NCBI GenBank assembly: GCA_964639245.1
Contig: CAZXCU010000015.1
Span: 62,001 to 126,000 of the forward strand
DNA: 64,000 bases
Direction of reading: 5' to 3'
Source of the DNA: SB15 sp964639245
GTDB taxonomy: Bacteria; Chloroflexota; Anaerolineae; Aggregatilineales; J027
The notes beneath the pieces are model-generated. The model saw only the letters and a program-made list of their open reading frames with translations, did not search any database and had not been told where the DNA came from. Shown one piece after another: positions 36,089 to 44,819 of this stretch. The stretch's first letter is position 1; the number at the start of each line of letters is the position of its first letter. The position numbers and the translations under genes were made by a program.

Positions 36089-36886
36089 GTGCTGTTGGAG
36101 GCTGTTTTGCATTTAACGATTGTTCTGCCCACCTACAATGAATCCGAAAATTTAGAGCGCATGGTCAATGCGCTGCTGGAACTGCCACTTACGATGCCCT
36201 TTTCTATTCTGGTTGTGGATGATAATTCACCGGATGGCACAGGCCAAATTGCTGACCGCTTATGCAGCGAATATCCTGATACAGTGGATGTGCTGCACCG
36301 CAAAGGCAAAGAAGGCTTGGGGAAGGCATATCTGGCAGGCTTTCAACATGCGATAGCACATGGGGCAGATTTGATTTTGCAAATGGACTGCGATTTTTCG
36401 CACCAACCCCGTTATATCCCTGAAATGGTAGAAGCGATTCAGGGGGTAGATATGGTGCTGGCTTCGCGGTTTGTCAGTGGTGGCAAGGTGGATGAAACAT
36501 GGGCATGGTGGCGCAAACTTTTGAGCTGGTTTGCCAACAGTGTCTATGTGCGATTGGTTTTGAACACACACTTACGCGATTCTACTGGCGGTTTTCGTTT
36601 GTGGCGGCGTGAAACCCTGGTGGGGATGGATATTCAAAATCGGATTCAATCCAACGGTTATGTGTTTCAGGTGGAAATGGCCTATGTTGCGCTGCGTTTG
36701 GGGTACAAAATCAAAGAAATTCCGATTTACTTCCCTGACCGCAAAGAAGGCCAATCCAAAATGAGCTTTTACATCCAGCGTGAAGCGGCACTGCGTGTGC
36801 TGGAAGTACGCCGTCACCACGGGCATTTGCACCCCCAAGACCGTGTGCTGGAAGACCGTCCCCAGATAAGTGTTGTTCAAGCATGA
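36089..36886 (+). CDS. Polyprenyl-phosphate mannose-synthase-like GT2
   Basis: An inverting GT-A transferase that makes polyprenyl-phosphate sugar, the donor for membrane glycosyltransferases. LTIVLPTYNESENLERMV opens the nucleotide-binding fold, VVDDNSPDGTGQIAD follows, and the metal-binding motif is DCD in ILQMDCDFSHQP. FRLWRRETL and IPIYFPDRKEGQSKMS are the DPM1-type end. TTG 36083 abuts the ribosome site GGGAAGGA, so GTG 36089, six bases after it, is chosen (265 residues). No C-terminal GtrA membrane part is present, so it is the soluble type. The stop overlaps the giant YfhO-flippase gene (ATGA), which may use its product. Confidence 0.9.
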   Translation: MLLEAVLHLTIVLPTYNESENLERMVNALLELPLTMPFSILVVDDNSPDGTGQIADRLCSEYPDTVDVLHRKGKEGLGKAYLAGFQHAIAHGADLILQMDCDFSHQPRYIPEMVEAIQGVDMVLASRFVSGGKVDETWAWWRKLLSWFANSVYVRLVLNTHLRDSTGGFRLWRRETLVGMDIQNRIQSNGYVFQVEMAYVALRLGYKIKEIPIYFPDRKEGQSKMSFYIQREAALRVLEVRRHHGHLHPQDRVLEDRPQISVVQA

Positions 36887-39800
36887 GAGATTTTGTGCGT
36901 CGCATTGCCCCAGACCTGCTCATCGGAGTGGGTCTGTTTTTGTTCCCCCTCCTGTTCTTTTTTCCGGTCACACTCGGTGGCAAAACGCTTATTCCTGCCG
37001 ATAACTTGTATCAGGTCGAACCGTGGGTAAGCTACCGTGACTCACAGGGTGTACCAGAAATTCCGCATAACGCGCTGCTCTCCGACCTTGTACTGCAAAA
37101 TTATCAATGGAAAGTGTTTATCCGCCAGAATATTGATCAGGGCGAAATCCCTCTCTGGCAGCCGAATCAATTTAGCGGCACCCCCTTTTTAGCCAATGGA
37201 CAACATTCCGCCCTTTATCCCTTTAGTGTGATTTATTACATCCTCCCCCTCGAATCAGCCTTTGGGTGGTTCACTGTCAGTCAGTTGTGGCTGGCGGGCG
37301 GGTTCATGGTTGTTTTGGTGCGTGGCTTGGGGTTAAGCCGATTTTCCGCGTTGGTCGCCGGGGTCGGCTACCAATTGAGCAGTTTTTTCATCGTGGCAAC
37401 CGTGCATCCGATGATTCAAGCCGGTGCAGCATGGCTGCCCTTGCTTTTGCTCATGGTCGAATACATGATCCAGCGCAAATCTTTTTTCCCCAATCTCCCA
37501 CACAATGCTTTTTCGAGTATGCCCTATGTCTTGATTGGGGCGATTGCGCTCGGCATGTGTTTTTTAGCCGGACATATCGAAATCACCTACTACACGCTGC
37601 TCATCATGGCATTGTATGCCGCGCTGCGTTTGATTACCCAGATAGGCTTCTCTCGCCGGGAAGCGGGGATGAAGTTTGTTTTTCGCCCGATAGCCTTTCT
37701 TGTTTTGCTTGTTTTATTGGGGTTTGGCTTGGGGGCAGTCCAATTTTTGCCGTTTCTGGAAACTGCCAATAACAGCTTTCGGACGGAGCGCTCCTCACTT
37801 GAAGAAGTACGGGGTTATGCGTTGCCCGTGCGCCATCTCGCTAAATGGCTAATACCAAATATTTACGGCAATCCCGCCCATCACAGCTACACGGATGTTT
37901 TTACGGGGGAAACCGTTCAGCAAGATTGGGTCAGGGTCAATCCTGATGGCAGTGAAACCCGTGTCACCAGCACCGATTTTGGCATCAAAAATTATGTGGA
38001 AGGCGGCGTATATGGAGGAGTTTTTATTTTCCTCCTTGCCGGAATCGGGCTTGTTTTGGGGCGGGGCGTACATCGCTGGATTTTTGCCATTTTAGGCGGC
38101 ATCGCCGTTTTATTTGCCTTTGGCACACCCTTTTACGCGGTGTTATACTATTTATTTCCCGGTGTCAATCAACTCCATACCCCGTTTCGCTGGGCATGGC
38201 TCATTACGTTTGTGATGTGTCTCTTGGCAGCATATGGCGCGGAAACACTGGTTAAAAATCCTTCCCGATGGGTTGCGCGGTTTGGACTGGTTTTACTCAT
38301 TGTTGGACTGGCTATTTTTGCTGGAACGTTCGCCAGCAGCCAGCTTTATGAAATTTTCGACTCGCCTGTCCAGCGCATTTTTGAGGGACTTGCCAAAGCT
38401 AACGAAGCCTTTCCCGATGCGAGAGCCTTTTACAGCTATCAAATCCGCAATGCACGAATTTTCGGGGGCATCTTATTCCTCAGTGGGTTGGCCCTGTGGA
38501 TGAGTCCGCGAACATGGCATATTCCGCGAGTCAATCTTCCTGTCTGGCAAATCATCTCTATCGGTCTTATTTTTGCCGATTTGTTTTTAGCCACGGGGGA
38601 TTTTAATACCCGTGCGGAAAAAGCATGGCTCGATTTCACCCCGCCGGAAATTGCCTTTTTACAGCAGCAGGGGATGGGGCGGATTCAGGCGGTTAATTTT
38701 GGCGAAAGGCCGCTGGATGCCAACGCGGGATGGCGCTACGGTTTGCAGGATGTGCGCGGTTACGACAGCTTATTCAGCAAACAATATGCCGATTACATGC
38801 GTCGGATCGCGCCACAGGGCGAAACCGATTTTAACCGTATTGCGGCTATTGCCTGGAACGAAGTCCCGACTCTGCTCGACCCGCGTTTGAATGCTCTCAA
38901 TCCACGCTATCTCATCACCGATTGGATTATTCGTCCCCAAGAAGAATTTGGTGTAGCCACACTGGATGAAGTCGGGCTAGAACTCATCTACGAAAGCGCC
39001 GGAACACGCATCTATGAAAATCACAATGCGTTGCCGCGTGCCTATGGTATTGTGGGGGAAAAACCCACCTTTGAGACTTTGCCCGATGCCGATTTACTGC
39101 CTGCGACCATCACCCGCTATGAAAATACAACGGTGTTTGTCGATATTGAAACCACCGAAAAAACATGGCTGATTCTGGCGGATACTTACGATTCGGGCTG
39201 GCGGGCATTTGTTCGCCCGATGGGGGCAGATGAGGATGAAGAAAAAGAAATTGATGTTGCACTTGTTTTAGAAAATTTTCGCGGGGTACCGTTGGATGCA
39301 GGTGCATGGACAGTTCGATTCCGCTACAGTCCGCAAAGTTTTCAACTCGGTGCGTTTGCTTCGTTCATTAGCGGGATGCTGGTTATTTTTCTGGGGCTTC
39401 TATGGCTGTGGACAACCTTCATCAGCGACCATGCCGATTCGGACTCCGCCCGCCGTGTCATCAAAAACAGCCTCGCCCCGATTATCCTGAATTTGTTCAA
39501 TCGCGGGATTGATTTTGCGTTTGCTTTTATCATGCTGCGTATCCTTGCCCCGGAAGGCGCAGGGATTTATTACTATGCGGTGGTCATTTTTGGTTGGTTC
39601 GATATTCTGACCAATTTTGGGTTGAATACCCTGCTAACCCGCGAAGTGTCCCGCGATAAGACGCAGGCGCAAAATTATCTGCTGAATACAACGGCCCTAC
39701 GGCTGCTGCTGGCGCTTATCGGGATTCCGGCGCTTGGGCTATTTTTGTTTCTCCGCAACACCACCGTTTCACCCGCGCTTGATGAAACCGCTATCTGGGC

Positions 39801-40929
39801 AATTCTTTTGCTGTATGTCGGCTTGATTCCTAACAGTTTTAGCACCGGACTCAGCGCCCTGTTTTATGCGTTTGAAAAAGCCGAATATCCCGCCGCCCTT
39901 GCCACCGTGAGTACCTTAGTTAAGGTGACATTGGGGTTGGGTGCGCTGCTTTTAGGCTGGGGAGTGGTCGGATTAGCAGGGGTCAGCATCATCACCAATG
40001 TTGTCACGCTGATTTTGATGGTGCGTTTGGCATGGCCTTTGATACAAGCCGTTAGCCAAAAAGTGACCGCCCACCTTTCCCCGATTTTAATGCGTGGCAT
40101 GATGAATGAATCGTGGCCGTTGATGCTGAACCATCTGCTGGCAACGATTTTTTTCAAAGCCGATGTTATTTTGATGGAAGCGATTAACGGCGTTGAAATC
40201 GTCGGGGTTTACAGCACCGCCTACAAATGGTTAGATGCACTCAATATTATCCCCGCGTTTTTAACCATGGCGCTGCTGCCAATGATGGCACGGCAAGCCC
40301 ATGAAGATAAAACTGCTCTGCGGCGGAATTACATTTTTGGGTTTAAATCGCTGTATATGGTGGCGTTGCCTTTAGCCATTGTAACTACCTTTATCGCGCC
40401 TACCCTCATCGGGATTCTTGGGGGGGCAGAATTTTTGCCAGAAGGTGGCATCGCCCTGCAAATCATGATCTGGTCAATTCTCATCGGGTGGATGAACAGC
40501 CTGACTCAATATGTATTAATTGCCCTTGACCGCCAGCGTTTGATTACAGGGTCGTTTATTGTGGCGGTGGGCTTTAACATCCTCGCCAATTTGATCTTTT
40601 TGCCCCAATACAGCTATCGTGCCGCCGCCACCATTACCATTTTCAGCGAACTTGCCTTGCTGGTAGGCTTTTATCGGCTGATACAGGGAGATCTGGGCAA
40701 CCTGAATTATTTGCAGATTTTATGGCGACCCACGATAGCGGGGGGAGTCATGTTAGGTGGAATGGTGTTATTTTCCACCTTTGGTCTGATGTTGGCTGTG
40801 ATTTTTGGAGTCATACTCTATCCTATCGTTTTGCTTTTTCTGAATCCCCTTACTTCTGAAGAAGCAGCAAGGTTAGGGCGGGTGCTGCCTGCCCGAATAC
40901 GCGGGATGCTCGTTCGATCATTTTTATAA
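36883..40929 (+). CDS. YfhO-type membrane glycosyltransferase fused to a Wzx-type flippase
   Basis: A 1348-residue polytopic protein. Residues 1 to about 845 match YfhO-like GT-C membrane proteins: VGLFLFPLLFFFPVTLGG, LIPADNLYQVEPW with its acidic loop, QPNQFSGTPFLANGQHSALY, then about 12 helices and a soluble region ending in a DSGWRAFV-type strand. From about residue 855 (VIKNSLAPIILNLFNRGIDF) it is an oligosaccharide flippase of the MOP/Wzx type with about 12 helices (LAPEGAGIYYYAVVIF, LNTLLTREVSRD). No stop or frameshift occurs at the join, near base 39445. The two activities, attachment of a sugar from a polyprenyl-phosphate donor and lipid-linked glycan flipping, are normally separate. 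It is coupled to the polyprenyl-phosphate synthase gene. Confidence 0.85.
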   Translation: MRDFVRRIAPDLLIGVGLFLFPLLFFFPVTLGGKTLIPADNLYQVEPWVSYRDSQGVPEIPHNALLSDLVLQNYQWKVFIRQNIDQGEIPLWQPNQFSGTPFLANGQHSALYPFSVIYYILPLESAFGWFTVSQLWLAGGFMVVLVRGLGLSRFSALVAGVGYQLSSFFIVATVHPMIQAGAAWLPLLLLMVEYMIQRKSFFPNLPHNAFSSMPYVLIGAIALGMCFLAGHIEITYYTLLIMALYAALRLITQIGFSRREAGMKFVFRPIAFLVLLVLLGFGLGAVQFLPFLETANNSFRTERSSLEEVRGYALPVRHLAKWLIPNIYGNPAHHSYTDVFTGETVQQDWVRVNPDGSETRVTSTDFGIKNYVEGGVYGGVFIFLLAGIGLVLGRGVHRWIFAILGGIAVLFAFGTPFYAVLYYLFPGVNQLHTPFRWAWLITFVMCLLAAYGAETLVKNPSRWVARFGLVLLIVGLAIFAGTFASSQLYEIFDSPVQRIFEGLAKANEAFPDARAFYSYQIRNARIFGGILFLSGLALWMSPRTWHIPRVNLPVWQIISIGLIFADLFLATGDFNTRAEKAWLDFTPPEIAFLQQQGMGRIQAVNFGERPLDANAGWRYGLQDVRGYDSLFSKQYADYMRRIAPQGETDFNRIAAIAWNEVPTLLDPRLNALNPRYLITDWIIRPQEEFGVATLDEVGLELIYESAGTRIYENHNALPRAYGIVGEKPTFETLPDADLLPATITRYENTTVFVDIETTEKTWLILADTYDSGWRAFVRPMGADEDEEKEIDVALVLENFRGVPLDAGAWTVRFRYSPQSFQLGAFASFISGMLVIFLGLLWLWTTFISDHADSDSARRVIKNSLAPIILNLFNRGIDFAFAFIMLRILAPEGAGIYYYAVVIFGWFDILTNFGLNTLLTREVSRDKTQAQNYLLNTTALRLLLALIGIPALGLFLFLRNTTVSPALDETAIWAILLLYVGLIPNSFSTGLSALFYAFEKAEYPAALATVSTLVKVTLGLGALLLGWGVVGLAGVSIITNVVTLILMVRLAWPLIQAVSQKVTAHLSPILMRGMMNESWPLMLNHLLATIFFKADVILMEAINGVEIVGVYSTAYKWLDALNIIPAFLTMALLPMMARQAHEDKTALRRNYIFGFKSLYMVALPLAIVTTFIAPTLIGILGGAEFLPEGGIALQIMIWSILIGWMNSLTQYVLIALDRQRLITGSFIVAVGFNILANLIFLPQYSYRAAATITIFSELALLVGFYRLIQGDLGNLNYLQILWRPTIAGGVMLGGMVLFSTFGLMLAVIFGVILYPIVLLFLNPLTSEEAARLGRVLPARIRGMLVRSFL

Positions 40930-40940
40930 GGAGCAGGACA

Positions 40941-41948
40941 ATGGACTATCGTTATATGGGGCGCACGGGTCTCAAAGTCAGCGAATTGTGCTTGGGCGCG
41001 ATGACTTTTGGACGCGAAACCAATGAACAAGACAGCTATGCCATGCTGGATTATTTTGCGGCACAGGGTGGAAATTTCATTGACACCGCCGATGTCTATT
41101 CACGCGGAATCTCAGAAGAAATTGTGGGGCGCTGGCTGAAAAACCAACCCCGCGAGAAATTCATCCTTGCGACCAAAGTTCGTTTTTCGATGGGTGAAAA
41201 TCCCAATGATATGGGCTTGAGTCGGCATCATATTCTAGCGGGGGTAGAAGCCAGCTTACGCCGTCTGCAAACTGACTACATCGATTTGTACCAGGTTCAC
41301 TGCTGGGACAGAGGCACACCGCTTGAAGAAACCTTAAGCGCGTTAAATAGCTTGGTTGAAAGCGGCAAAGTGCGTTATATCGGCGCGAGTAACTTTGCGG
41401 GATGGCAGTTGCAAAAGGCGGTAGACATCAGCCAGCACAAGGGATGGGAAGCATTTAGCTGTTTGCAACCTCTCTACAATCTGCTTGACCGTACCCTTGA
41501 ATGGGAATTGATTCCGGTATGTGAAAATGAAGGCATCGGTATCATCCCTTGGAGTCCTTTGCGTGGTGGATGGCTAAGTGGCAAGTATCGGCGGGGGATG
41601 CAAAAACCCCTCGAAAATACGCGGATTGAACAGGCTGAGCAGGAAGGCTGGAGCGAATCGTGGAGTGCTTATGCGACTGAACGGACATGGACAATTCTCG
41701 ATACGCTTTTGGCGGTAGCAGAAGAAGTCGGTAAATCGCCCGCACAAGTCGCCCTGAATTGGTTGTTGCAACGTCCGGCGGTGACTGCTCCGATTATCGG
41801 CGCACGCAAAATGGAACATTTGCAGGACAACATGGGGGCGGTGGGGTGGAAATTGAATGCAGAACAGATGACCCGTCTCAATGAGGTCAGCCAACCCGAA
41901 TCGCCCTACCCATATGATTTTATCCAAAAATTTCAGAGTAATCGGTAA
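40941..41948 (+). CDS. Aldo/keto reductase
   Basis: A 335-residue NADPH-dependent TIM-barrel oxidoreductase of the YajO/Tas-like group. MDYRYMGRTGLKVSELCLGAM is the family start. Catalytic residues are the Asp and Tyr of FIDTADVYSRG, the Lys of ILATKV and the His of YIDLYQVHCWD. GASNFAGWQLQ and WLLQRPAVTAPIIGARKMEHL bind the cofactor. It begins 11 bases after the flippase fusion, with GGAG ahead, and ends at a bidirectional terminator. The natural substrate (aldehyde, ketone or sugar) cannot be read from sequence. Confidence 0.93.
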   Translation: MDYRYMGRTGLKVSELCLGAMTFGRETNEQDSYAMLDYFAAQGGNFIDTADVYSRGISEEIVGRWLKNQPREKFILATKVRFSMGENPNDMGLSRHHILAGVEASLRRLQTDYIDLYQVHCWDRGTPLEETLSALNSLVESGKVRYIGASNFAGWQLQKAVDISQHKGWEAFSCLQPLYNLLDRTLEWELIPVCENEGIGIIPWSPLRGGWLSGKYRRGMQKPLENTRIEQAEQEGWSESWSAYATERTWTILDTLLAVAEEVGKSPAQVALNWLLQRPAVTAPIIGARKMEHLQDNMGAVGWKLNAEQMTRLNEVSQPESPYPYDFIQKFQSNR

Positions 41949-41978
41949 AAAAAGGGCGGATGTATACCGCCCATTTTT
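41947..41978. terminator. Bidirectional intrinsic terminator
   Basis: Seven A, GGGCGG, a seven-base loop, CCGCCC, then ATTTTT. It lies between the convergent aldo/keto reductase and CopB-type ATPase genes and can serve both. Confidence 0.9.
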
Positions 41979-41981
41979 GGC

Positions 41982-44051
41982 TTAGAATGACCAGTGCCGC
42001 AGAAGTTGGGCGTTGAGGGCAACCACCACTGTGCTAATGGACATGAACAACGCCCCCACCGCAGGCGAAAGCACAATCCCGATAGGCGCAAGTACCCCTG
42101 CCGCAAGGGGCAGCGCAACGACATTATAACCGGTTGCCCAGAGCAAATTTTGAATCATCTTGCGGTAGCTGGCACGGCTGATCTCGATGATTTTTACCAC
42201 ATCTAACGGGTTACTCTGGACTAAAATGAGTCCTGCTGATTCAATCGCTACATCTGTACCACTTCCAATGGCAATACCAATATCGGCACGGGTCAAGGCG
42301 GGGGCATCGTTCACCCCATCACCGACCATAGCGACTTTTTTGTTTTGCCGTTGCAGTTCGGCAATTTTCTGGTCTTTATGTTCCGGCAGCACTTCAGCGA
42401 AATAGTGGTCAATGCCCAATTCTTCGGCAACTGCTTGAGCAACCGCGTGGCTATCTCCGGTCAGCATCGCCACTTCAATGCCCATTGTATGTAAACGCTC
42501 AACGGCCTGCTTGCTTTCCGGGCGAATCACATCTGCTAAGGCAAAAGCGGCGGCAATTTCTCCGTTATAAACAAGGTAAATCACCGACTGACCTTTTTCA
42601 CCAGATTGCTTTGCAAATTCAGAGATATTCCCCTGTGTTGCTATGGCGAGCATTTCGAGTAGTCGCGGCCCACCAATATACACTTGATAACCATTGGAAA
42701 CAGCGCTTACTCCACGCCCTTTAAGCGCTTCAAAGTCTTGGATTGCAGGGATGTTCAAGTGTTTTTCAAGGGCAGCATTGCGAATCCCACGCGCTATCAT
42801 ATGTTCGGAATCGCCCTCAATAGCGGCTGCCAGCGCCAGCGCCCGATTTTCGTCCCATGCTGGATTGACCGCAATGCCAACCACCCCCTGTTCTCCTTTG
42901 GTGAGTGTGCCGGTTTTGTCAAAAACGACGATGTTCAGGTTGCGTGCTTCTTCTAATGCCATCCGATCACGAATGAGAATCCCGTTACGGGCAGAAAGCG
43001 AAGTCACAATGGCAACCACGAGAGGAATTGCCAGCCCTAAGGCATGAGGACAGGAAATCACCAAGACGGTTACAACCCGTTGAAGCACTTCCACCTCAAA
43101 TCCTACCGCAATAATCCAGCCCACTGCTGTAAGCGCAGCCACTCCCAGCGCAATATAAAACAGCCACCCGGCGGCTTTATCCGCTAAAAGCTGGGTATGT
43201 GATTTACTTTCCTGCGCTTCTTTGACCAAACGCATAATGCCTGCCAGCGTTGTTTGTTCGCCTAGCGCTGCAACGCGCACCCGCAAACTACCGTCACCAT
43301 TGGTGGTTCCTCCAATTACCCGACTGCCGCTTTCTTTAGTAACAGGTCTGGATTCACCTGTAATCATCGCTTCGTTAATGTCGGATTTGCCCTCAATCAC
43401 TTCACCGTCGGCGGGGATGCTTGCTCCCGGACGGATTAACAGGACATCGCCGAGACTAAGTTGATGAACTGGTACAATTTCAAGGTCGCCATGAGTGGTG
43501 ATTCGTTCAGCAGTATCCGGCATAAGACGGGCAAGCTCGTTCAGCGCTCCAGATGCTTGCCGTACACTTCGCATTTCAAACCAGTGACCTAAGAGCATCA
43601 CATCAATCAGCGTTGCCATTTCCCAGAAAAATCCGCTTTCCGGGTCAAAGAACATTGCAGCGAGGCTATAGACAAATGCCACTGAAATTGCCAGCGAAAT
43701 GAGCATCATCATGCCGGGTTCACTGTTTTTAAGTTCAGGGACAGCCATCCCTAAAAATGGCAACCCGCCATACAGAAAAATCACAATCGAGAATAGGGGA
43801 GCAATGAATTCGCTGCCCGTAAATTCCGGCACAGTGAATCCAAACCAGTCTTGTAGCATCGGGCTGTAGAGTAAGACAGGAATTGACAATACGAGACTCA
43901 CCCAGAAACGGTTGCGGAACAAGATTTCATGTCCGCTGTGGTTGGCATGATGAGCATGGCTATCATGGGCGGGATGTTCCGTGGTATGTTGATCATGCTG
44001 CACCTGCTCGTGGTGGTGACGATGGTTTACGGGTTGGGTTGCTTGTTCCAT
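41982..44051 (-). CDS. copB: CopB-type copper-exporting P-type ATPase
   Basis: A 689-residue P1B ATPase that moves copper (or silver) out of the cytoplasm. The N-terminus is a His-rich metal-binding stretch (HRHHHEQVQHDQHTTEH and more), not a CxxC HMA domain. The transmembrane metal site is CPH (about C334-P335-H336, VISCPHALGLAIP), the signature of the P1B-3 CopB class, instead of CPC. The phosphorylation motif is DKTGT (Asp about 378), and the hinge is VGDGVNDAPAL. The start has AAAGGAG before it and a promoter at 44074-44102. The divergent neighbours are a response regulator and a YHS-domain kinase, which makes copper-controlled expression likely. Confidence 0.93.
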   Translation of the reverse strand: MEQATQPVNHRHHHEQVQHDQHTTEHPAHDSHAHHANHSGHEILFRNRFWVSLVLSIPVLLYSPMLQDWFGFTVPEFTGSEFIAPLFSIVIFLYGGLPFLGMAVPELKNSEPGMMMLISLAISVAFVYSLAAMFFDPESGFFWEMATLIDVMLLGHWFEMRSVRQASGALNELARLMPDTAERITTHGDLEIVPVHQLSLGDVLLIRPGASIPADGEVIEGKSDINEAMITGESRPVTKESGSRVIGGTTNGDGSLRVRVAALGEQTTLAGIMRLVKEAQESKSHTQLLADKAAGWLFYIALGVAALTAVGWIIAVGFEVEVLQRVVTVLVISCPHALGLAIPLVVAIVTSLSARNGILIRDRMALEEARNLNIVVFDKTGTLTKGEQGVVGIAVNPAWDENRALALAAAIEGDSEHMIARGIRNAALEKHLNIPAIQDFEALKGRGVSAVSNGYQVYIGGPRLLEMLAIATQGNISEFAKQSGEKGQSVIYLVYNGEIAAAFALADVIRPESKQAVERLHTMGIEVAMLTGDSHAVAQAVAEELGIDHYFAEVLPEHKDQKIAELQRQNKKVAMVGDGVNDAPALTRADIGIAIGSGTDVAIESAGLILVQSNPLDVVKIIEISRASYRKMIQNLLWATGYNVVALPLAAGVLAPIGIVLSPAVGALFMSISTVVVALNAQLLRHWSF

Positions 44052-44073
44052 GTTGTGTTCTCCTTTGGTTCGT

Positions 44074-44102
44074 ACTATAGGCTAGGTTTAACCCTCTTGT
44101 AA
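44074..44102 (-). promoter_or_regulatory. Promoter of the copper ATPase gene
   Basis: On the minus strand, TTACAA, a 17-base spacer and TATAGT. The spacer contains GGTTAAACC, a short symmetric element that could be an operator. It predicts a start near 44067, with a short leader of about 16 bases that contains the AAAGGAG ribosome site. The 126-base gap must also hold the regulator's promoter; there TATAGA/TAGAAT boxes are seen without a good -35. Confidence 0.65.
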
Positions 44103-44177
44103 CACGCCAGATAGCGTATTTCGATAAATTCGCTTCTGCGTTATCCTGTGCATATAGAATGGTGTGTGAGGGCAACT

Positions 44178-44819
44178 ATGAATATGCAGGTACTGTTGGC
44201 GGATGACCATAGGATTGTGCGTCAAGGGACAAAAATGTACCTTGAGAGCGTCGGAATTGAAGTCGTAGGGGAAGCCACCAATGGGCTAGAAGCGGTAGAA
44301 ATGGTACGCCGTTTGCAACCGGATGTCGTTCTCATGGATATTCACATGCCCGATTTGACCGGCATTGAAGCCACCCGACGTATTCGCCATGAAAATGAAG
44401 ATGTACGGGTGCTGGTACTCACTGCCTATGACAACCCTACCTATGTACAGGCGTTGCTTAATGCCGGGGCAGATGGTTTTGTTCTCAAAACAGCAGAATT
44501 TGCGGAATTGCTCAAAGCCCTGAATGAAGTCTACCTTGGACGTTCGGCGTTTGACCCGCAGATCATAGAAAAAGCCAATCGTTTACAGGATGAAGCCCCC
44601 GCTTTTGTTGAGGATTTAACCGAACGAGAAATCGAAGTGCTACAACATGCAGTCCATGGGTTGACCAACAAACAAATCGGCGAAATTTTGTTCATTTCAG
44701 ATAGAACTGTGCAGGGGCATTTGCAAAAAATCTATCGTAAATTGAACGTGACAACCCGTACAGAAGCTGTCACAACCGCTTTGGCACAAGGATACATTGT
44801 GCAGGAGACAAAGGGATGA
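44178..44819 (+). CDS. NarL/LuxR-family response regulator
   Basis: A 213-residue DNA-binding regulator. ATG 44178 is chosen because GAGGG lies five bases upstream; the frame opens ten codons earlier. The receiver has acidic D9/D10, phospho-acceptor D54 in VVLMDIHMPDLTG, Thr in VLVLTAYD and Lys in FVLKTAE. The LuxR-type helix-turn-helix is residues about 150-210 (LTEREIEVLQHAVHGLTNKQ, FISDRTVQGHLQKIYRKLNV). Its stop overlaps the kinase start (ATGA), so the two form one unit. It sits head to head with copB, its most likely target. Confidence 0.95.
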   Translation: MNMQVLLADDHRIVRQGTKMYLESVGIEVVGEATNGLEAVEMVRRLQPDVVLMDIHMPDLTGIEATRRIRHENEDVRVLVLTAYDNPTYVQALLNAGADGFVLKTAEFAELLKALNEVYLGRSAFDPQIIEKANRLQDEAPAFVEDLTEREIEVLQHAVHGLTNKQIGEILFISDRTVQGHLQKIYRKLNVTTRTEAVTTALAQGYIVQETKG

